Of a stretch of DNA of 43,342 bases, positions 39,183-43,342 are shown piece by piece; the stretch's first letter is position 1; every line of letters begins with the position of its first letter. This DNA is from Purshia tridentata (Eukaryota > Streptophyta > Magnoliopsida > Rosales > Rosaceae), in the NCBI GenBank assembly GCA_003254885.1, contig QANT01001747.1:1-43342 (forward strand). The letters are read 5' to 3'. Below the pieces are notes generated by a model. That model saw nothing but the letters and a program-made list of their open reading frames with translations, was not told the origin of the DNA and did not search any database. The translations under genes were made by a program, and so were the position numbers.

Positions 39183-40107
39183 TTCTCAAATTCATATATA
39201 TATGTGTGTGTGTGTTTGTATGTATGTAGGTTGTGTTTAGCTGATTTTCAGTAATATATTTCGTTCTGGCTGTTGTATTGTAAGTAACTCTGTTAAGATC
39301 CAGACTTTTTGAAACCATAAAATTCAATTAACACAGTGAGCACTAAATTTGGTCATGAAAATTTGGGTTGTGATTGAAGTTGCATTGACCAATTTGATTT
39401 CCCAAAACAACAATCAAACATTTCACTCTTCAATAACATAAACGATAATAGCGCGAAAAATAATGAAAGGAAAATATTGAAACTATAATGGACCAAAATG
39501 CATAGACATTAGGATTTTTATGCGTTCATGGCATGGCCATATTGTATTTCTCAGGGACCAATGACTTGTCTTAATAGGGAAGCTGTGCTAGCAAGCAGTT
39601 TGATATAATTTTTAGGCACAGGTGTCATAGTTATTTATCCTTAACAACTGGGTAGGACTTCCTGTCCTGATAGACTATTATTGGGTCCTTGCTTTCTGGA
39701 AAGGAAAACATCTTTGAAATTTGTGTTATGGAGGTAGTAATTGACAAATATCTTTGCCTCATTCAGCTTTCAAGAACTTGGACTTAGTAAAATTTGAGTC
39801 ACTGACCGATTTGTGTCTTACTTTCTCCTTCCGAATTTGGTTCAGTTGCTTGAATTAGATTTAAATGTGCTAGTTTGTGCTTCCTATGATTTCTTTTGGT
39901 GCTCTCCGCAACTAGTTCAATTTTATTTGTTATTTGATTTATATCATAGGATATACAAACTTTTGTGAAAATAGCACTTATTACACACACACACACACAC
40001 ATTGTTATGGTTATTTGGTCTACATATCAGGATAATGAAATTGTGACCTTATTTATTCATCTTGGTCCTTTGCAGGTTATTTCTGATAAGATACAGTGTT
40101 CCGGGCG
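38940..40107 (+). other. 5'UTR exon, intron and microsatellites of the TRM9-like gene
   Basis: A leader exon probably starts near 38940-38960 and ends at 39095 (AAAAAAG|GTAGCT); a weaker donor option is 39137. The acceptor CTTTGCAG ends at 40075, 32 bases before the ATG. The intron carries (CT)n at 39143-39179, (TG)n near 39202-39213 and (AC)n at 39983-40001. If the weaker donor is used, the CT run still falls in the intron. Confidence 0.55.
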
Positions 40108-42112
40108 ATGTTTTATAATGTTCTAAGAGCAAATAGATGCTATTATCTGTCTTGGAAGGCCTTCCATCTTCCTACCGTAATAACTGATAGTGCTTTTCAT
40201 TCAGGAATCTTCAGTACTATGAAAGAAGTCAAGGTAAAAGGCCTTTCTAGTTTGCATACTTTTGCTTCTGATGGAGAGTCCCACATCCTACTATCTGAAT
40301 CAGCTAGTGACAGCCAGAGATCTTCATCCCTAAATGTACAATCCACTCCTGAAATAGAAAAGAAGTATGTCCATCATGTTTATGATGCTATTGCACCCCA
40401 TTTCAGTTCCACTCGGTTTTCTAAGTGGCCAAAAGTAGCCAATTTTTTGTCTTCCTTACCTTCAGGATCTCTTGTACTGGATGCAGGATGTGGAAATGGG
40501 AAGTACTTGGGTCTTAATCCTGATTGTTTTTCCATAGGATGCGATATAAGTGCTCCTCTTATTAAAATTTGTGCAGATAGAGGGCACGAAGTTTTGGTTG
40601 CAGATGCTTTAGATCTTCCCTATAGAACTGGTTTTGGCGATGCAGCGATCTCAATAGCTGTATTACATCATCTAAGTACAGAGAGTAGGAGGAAGAAAGC
40701 AATCGAAGAGTTGGTCCGAATTGTGAAAAAGGGTGGTCTAGTGCTAATAACTGTTTGGGCTGTTGAACAAGAAGATAAATCATTAGTTTCCAAATGGACT
40801 CCGCTTACCCAAAAGTATGGAGAAGAGTGGATAGGACCTGGTAGTCCTCGTGTTCGTAGCCCTTCATCCCGCACATTGGAAAGCATTCCAGAAACAGAGG
40901 AGAATAGTTTGGGAGAGCATGTGAAAGGTTTCAACCAGATTGTTATGCGGAGTTTGCAGGAAACAACCTCTCCAAATGAAGGTTATTCAGGGGCTTCTAG
41001 TGATGTAAAAAATACAAATAATCAACAAGAATATTTCGTGCCCTGGCATTTGCCATATCATCGTGCTGAAGTAAGTGGTGCTTCTGCTTGTGCTCTTGCA
41101 AATGGTCTTGCAAAGAAAGATGATAAAAAGGGTGCCGTAGTGTACAACAGATATTACCATGTTTTCAGTGAAGGCGAGCTTGAAAGGTATCATATCATTT
41201 TCTTTAATATTGTTTTCATTTGTTTGCATATTTTCTGTGTGCATTGTTCTCCAGTCGTTGCCTTTCCAAATTAAGGCTTGTTATGTCTTCTTTCCCCAGT
41301 GGTACTGTGTTGTGTCTGGCTTGCTCAAAATGAATCAACATTACTTGCAGAAAAGATAGTACACTCACAGGAAGAAAAACTAATCTTTTACCTTACCTGC
41401 AGCATGTCACCCAATTTGTTAACTTTGTGTCTGAAAGATGAGTTACTGCTTATAGGAATAGGAATGCAATGGCTCAAAGTCATGTATTTTCATTTTCAAT
41501 TCTATTATATTTAACAGTGTGATTGAATGAGAAAATGATAGAATTAAAGAGGCCACCTCTACAAGGAAATGAGTATGGACAGAAGCCCACTGAGGCCGAT
41601 GGACCAGACTTCCCAGTGGGAGAGGAAGCCCAAATTCAAAAATTTGGACTTAGTACTTGCTTCAGTTAGCTTCTCACCTACTCCCCCAGTTGCTTTGTTT
41701 ATGCAACGCTTATGTTTCTAATTGGAGTTAAATAACCTGCTGAAGGATCAATGATATGTGATCTAAAAGTATGGGTACGTAGTATGTACCCCTTCATCGT
41801 ATAGCATATTCCTTTCAATTGCTAAATAATAATAATAAGAAAAACAACAGCTGCAATAGTCGATCTCTGTATTCTCTATTCTTTTCCTCCCCTCTTTTTA
41901 GCTCTATGTATTCTCTTTCCTCTCTCACTTAATTTATATATATACAGGAATTCTCCAGCTGTTTGTGACTTCTGCTATAGCTTTTTCTTTTTTCCAGCTC
42001 ATTTATTTTTGCTGTATTATGCAGGTTAGTATCTGGTATGGGCAATGCTGTAATTGTTGATCGATTTTTTGACAAATCAAACTGGTGTATTGTCCTTGAG
42101 AAGACATTATAA
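40108..42112 (+). CDS. TRM9: TRM9-like tRNA wobble-uridine methyltransferase
   Basis: Two exons join in frame: 40108-41186 and 42025-42112 (GAAAG|GT and TATGCAG|GT), giving 388 residues. It is a class I SAM-dependent methyltransferase. Motif I is VLDAGCGNGKYLG (about residues 123-135), an acidic loop CDIS follows at about 145-148, and motif IV is AVLHHLST (about 184-191). The N-terminal KKYVHHVYDAIAPHFSSTR and the C-terminal YNRYYHVFSEGELERLV are TRM9/ALKBH8-family signatures. With a TRM112 partner, the family makes the methyl ester of mcm5U at wobble position 34 of certain tRNAs, which affects decoding. The region at about 230-310 is a low-conservation insert. The ATG at 40108 gives an N-terminal extension; the next ATG at 40219 (residue 38) is also possible. 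The Arabidopsis counterpart is At1g36310. Confidence 0.93.
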
Positions 42113-42930
42113 AGAGCCTAGTAATTAATCTTTGCGACTTAAAGTTAAACATAAAGCGTGCAGCCTGGAACAGCAAGGTAATGCGGTGAAGTGACTGTGA
42201 TGTATTCAGCTTTGTTTCCAATGTGCCATGAAAAAACTGCTTTGTGAACAAATTGTTTTCAATTGGACAAGCCTTTATTAGAGGTGGTTGACTGCAGTTG
42301 CAGCAGTCAGCTCTGGGTCATATTGCCCTTTCTTTTCTTTTTTTTTGTTTTTAAAATGTGGTTGATACTGTTCTTGCACATGGGAAAGAACCATTTAAGC
42401 ATCAGATATTATTTTGATTTGTGGTTTGTGAGTTGTCATTAAATACCACACCACCTACTGTAACCCTCATTACACACAATAAGAAGCCTACCTACCATTA
42501 GTACCCTTGATGTACCCACCAGACATCAAGGAAAGCCAGAAACTAATTGCATGAGTGATAAATCTTCACATTTCACCACACTTGTATCCCTATTCCCTAC
42601 CAAAGTGCCTTGTGGTTGGTCGGATGGGATTGTCTACATATCCTCAAATCATTTATATTATTATTTTGGAGAATGACTGAGACATGAATGCGTGTACCCT
42701 TTTCCAAATTAGATTTGTGGCTACAAAATGTTTCCTGAAGAATCATACATTGAATTAGGATGACTGACATTATTTGTGGTGGTTGTGTTTGTAATAGGAT
42801 ATTCTAAACTCATTCCCTGAAATAGTTTTTTTATTTTTCAGAAATTAATGGATTCCAGCATTTCTATTCCAGTATTTAAAAGTGTTGATTATGAATGTTT
42901 GGATGCACAAGTATTAAGGGCAAGGAGTGT

Positions 42931-43011
42931 AATTTCGATTTCGACGGAAATTTCGACGGAAATTTCGATAGAATTTCGATTTCGCTAGGGTTTAGACAAA
43001 AACGACGGAAA
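42931..43011. repeat. Degenerate repeat of an ATTTCGACGGAA unit
   Basis: The motif TTTCGA recurs five to six times in 80 bases, often as TTTCGACGGAAA, with a further ACGACGGAAATT at the end. CpG content stands out against AT-rich flanks. It may be the edge of a larger element that continues past the window, which I cannot confirm. Confidence 0.6.
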
Positions 43012-43214
43012 TTGCTATCAAACAATGGAAATTTGAAATGAAACTTTACCATGTACTTATTTAACATATTATTTACTACATTTATAAAAAATATTGAAGA
43101 AACCAAACTATATTATAGGTTTCATGTAATATAAGGTAAATATAATGCACGCTGGAGGTAAATTTTATTTAAAAAATGTTGTACTAATTAATAATTACAT
43201 AAATAACACCTCAA

Positions 43215-43279
43215 ATTATTTATACTACAATATTAAATCATGAATTNATTATTTATACTACAATATTAAATCATGAATT
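43215..43279. repeat. 32-bp direct repeat split by a single N (assembly joint)
   Basis: The 32 bases at 43215-43246, starting ATTATTTATACTACAATATT, recur exactly at 43248-43279. The only N in the window (43247) lies between them. This pattern is typical of a gap closed without merging an overlap. Confidence 0.9.
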
Positions 43280-43342
43280 GAATAAGTATTCAATACCACA
43301 TATATGATGTAAGATATAGAGTATATGATATATGATTTAGAG

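Larger units (their letters stand above)
42113..43342. other. 3' flank with no further gene recognised
   Basis: This span begins with the TRM9-like 3'UTR and becomes AT-rich. No domain or complete frame is supported. It holds the degenerate repeat at 42931-43011 and the assembly joint at 43215-43279. Confidence 0.6.

Noticed and set aside
42987-42996. A telomere-like TAGGGTTTAG
   Set aside because: Only one unit plus a partial one; no array, so it is not an interstitial telomere repeat.

Overview
This is a plant nuclear window. It is AT-rich, with introns that obey GT-AG, long non-coding spacers, microsatellites, MITEs and SINE remnants. The gene families (an F-box/kelch protein, a prenylated membrane-anchored ubiquitin-fold protein, an ALD1-type aminotransferase, TRM9) and the gene order point to a eudicot, most likely a rosid. 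A Rosaceae/Prunus source is my guess from overall look and cannot be proved from the sequence alone. One N at 43247 shows this is an assembly scaffold.

Layout. 804-1057: tandem repeat in a promoter. 1978-3411 (+): F-box/kelch gene with a 5'UTR intron. 3.4-7.7 kb: AT-rich spacer with decayed repeats. 8065-10009 (+): three-exon MUB gene ending in a CaaX box. 11771-21593 (-): ten-exon gene for a ~1913-residue NT-C2/coiled-coil protein, convergent with MUB, with a further 5'UTR exon near 24.1-24.3 kb. 24.3-28.7 kb: spacer holding a hAT-like MITE. 28762-28989 and 30715-30969 (-): two tandem copies of a small unknown gene with matching promoters, separated by a 172-bp tandem repeat and a SINE. 32236-35858 (-): nine-exon ALD1-like aminotransferase. 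36840-37493 (-): two-exon remnant of an unrecognised gene, cut off by a Tourist-like MITE and a 157-bp tandem repeat. 40108-42112 (+): two-exon TRM9-like tRNA methyltransferase. 42.9-43.3 kb: a short degenerate repeat and an assembly joint.

How the genes relate. The first three genes match, in order, Arabidopsis At1g22040 (F-box/kelch), At1g22050 (MUB6) and At1g22060 (long coiled-coil protein) from memory, so this is conserved microsynteny. ALD1 makes the precursor of pipecolate in systemic immunity. The two small genes beside it carry paired W-box (TTGACT) motifs just upstream of their TATA boxes, so a defence link is plausible but unproven. No operon-like or clearly new system is visible. 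The most interesting items are the tandem small gene pair, the duplicated splice acceptor in the coiled-coil gene, the gene remnant with exon-like copies in a tandem repeat, and the recurrence of 95-172 bp tandem duplications.
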